From Arenicella sp. (lineage in GTDB: Bacteria > Pseudomonadota > Gammaproteobacteria > Arenicellales > Arenicellaceae), in NCBI GenBank assembly GCA_023299895.1, contig JALZWI010000274.1, positions 1 through 6,549 on the forward strand: a stretch of DNA of 6,549 bases, written 5' to 3'. The position numbers and the translations under genes are program-made. Under the pieces are notes generated by a model. The model searched no databases and was not told the origin of the DNA. It was given only the letters and a program-made list of their open reading frames with translations. This document shows, in pieces, positions 5,612 to 6,549 of the stretch; position 1 is the stretch's first letter; every line of letters begins with the position of its first letter.

Positions 5612-6549
5612 GTGAACTCTATACTAGCCTTCAATAATCTCCTCTTAGGAAAACGCTTAACTATAATCCCGTTATTGGGAATAATAATTATCACTTTATT
5701 AGTCGATAATTATCTTTTCGACCCATTCTTAAAAAGTTCCGAAGTATACACAGAAGCTGAAATTAGATTCGAACCTATAAGAGGCGAAGATGTTGCTTTG
5801 TATGGATTTAGAGAGAGAAAAAACAAGTTTCTATTTGCAGCAACGACTCTAGAAGAACTTTATTTGGGTCTTAAATTTCCCTCTTCAGCAAATCTGACAG
5901 TTAATATTGAGCCTATTTACGAAGACAGTGGTTGTAGAGATGGTGGCCTAAATGAAGCCAGAATTTCATTTCATGGTGATACCGTAAACCATATAGCACC
6001 ACTGCATCATACTATCCCAACCCAATTCAACTTCAGTGTTAGCAAAGACCAGGTCATAAATGTCACCGTTAGCAATCGTTATTACCCAGATTGCGGCAAG
6101 GCTCTCATTAATTTTGTTAAGCATAATAATAATGGGTTTGCGACGGAAATTTTCGGATTAATTTGGCTGCTCATATTTTTAGTGTGCCTTAGTATTCGCA
6201 CATCGACGTTGGTTGCCCTATTGGGTGCAAGTTTTAATGCCTTACTAATCTGGGCTGAAACAACACTTGGTAATTTAAGCGCCTTGAGTATTAGTGCCTA
6301 CCTTACTTTATCAATAGGCTTTGCTGGTTTTATCATGTTGTTTACCGCGCTGCCCTTTGCTTCTAAATTATTGGCCATACTTCTTTCGCTATTCATCGCT
6401 GGAATATTTTGGTTGCCCATAGCGGTTATCGGTCATGAATTTATCTTTAGCTCCCCAATTAACGACGAATCCATTCACGCGATTTTACAAAGTTATTTGA
6501 GCCAAGCAATCGAATTTTGGGGGCAATTTGTAGGTGCCAAAAACACCAT
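5612..6549 (+). CDS. Multi-pass membrane protein with periplasmic domain, 3' end cut off
   Basis: The frame runs open from GTG 5612 to the window edge: 312 codons plus two bases, with no stop. An in-frame TAA at 5606-5608 rules out a longer start; no strong Shine-Dalgarno precedes the GTG, so the start is tentative. Visible features are a membrane helix at about 16-34, a soluble, probably periplasmic domain at about 36-176 with two cysteines (C108, C161) that could form a disulfide, then hydrophobic helices at about 177-196, 198-216, 227-246 and 252-274. After the last helix comes NDESIHAILQ (284-293) and QAIEFW (298-303). I do not firmly recognise the family. Five helices followed by an 'AI.Q....A.EF'-like segment recall the N-terminal membrane part of phosphoethanolamine transferases and related sulfatase-fold enzymes, but the metal-binding catalytic domain would lie beyond the window. 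The long domain between helices 1 and 2 is not usual for those. It is probably transcribed separately from the efflux operon. Confidence 0.75.
   Translation, partial: MNSILAFNNLLLGKRLTIIPLLGIIIITLLVDNYLFDPFLKSSEVYTEAEIRFEPIRGEDVALYGFRERKNKFLFAATTLEELYLGLKFPSSANLTVNIEPIYEDSGCRDGGLNEARISFHGDTVNHIAPLHHTIPTQFNFSVSKDQVINVTVSNRYYPDCGKALINFVKHNNNGFATEIFGLIWLLIFLVCLSIRTSTLVALLGASFNALLIWAETTLGNLSALSISAYLTLSIGFAGFIMLFTALPFASKLLAILLSLFIAGIFWLPIAVIGHEFIFSSPINDESIHAILQSYLSQAIEFWGQFVGAKNT

Overview
The window reads as a stretch of gammaproteobacterial chromosome. Base composition is moderate to slightly AT-rich by eye. All convincing genes lie on the + strand, and the proteins are Gram-negative cell-envelope types: a TonB C-terminal domain, an inner-membrane ABC exporter, a periplasmic adaptor and an outer-membrane lipoprotein channel. 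A marine or free-living gammaproteobacterium is my guess; the sequence does not fix the genus.

Layout. Positions 1-351 are the 3' end of a gene ending in a TonB-type C-terminal domain. A 160-base gap (352-511) follows, which should hold the promoter of the next operon, although no strong consensus promoter is visible. Positions 512-5470 form a compact three-gene operon for a complete tripartite efflux pump: a MacA-like adaptor (512-2050, GTG start), a MacB-type ABC transporter (2077-4059) and a NodT/OprM-type outer-membrane factor lipoprotein (4064-5470). The gaps are 26 and 4 bases. Positions 5471-5611 are non-coding and contain overlapping inverted repeats that probably end the operon transcript. 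From 5612 to the window end an open frame (GTG start, no stop, at least 312 codons) encodes a membrane protein with about five membrane segments and a periplasmic domain. It may be the N-terminal part of a phosphoethanolamine-transferase/sulfatase-like enzyme, but the diagnostic catalytic part lies outside the window.

How the genes work together. MacB-type transporters bind and hydrolyse ATP in the cytoplasm and move substrates that are already in the periplasm or inner-membrane outer leaflet by a mechanotransmission cycle. The adaptor bridges the transporter to the outer-membrane channel, which opens to the outside. All three parts are present and look intact, including the ATPase motifs, the adaptor's TolC-docking motif R-x3-L-x6-S and the lipobox of the channel. 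The substrate (macrolide, peptide, toxin, lipid or siderophore) cannot be read from the sequence.

The system itself is of a known kind. The least ordinary points are a roughly 90-residue Gly/Met-rich insert with an LTxxQ helix in the adaptor's membrane-proximal region, its long cytosolic N-terminal extension and poly-Gly tail, the mutually exclusive hairpins after the operon, and the unidentified five-helix membrane protein at the right edge.
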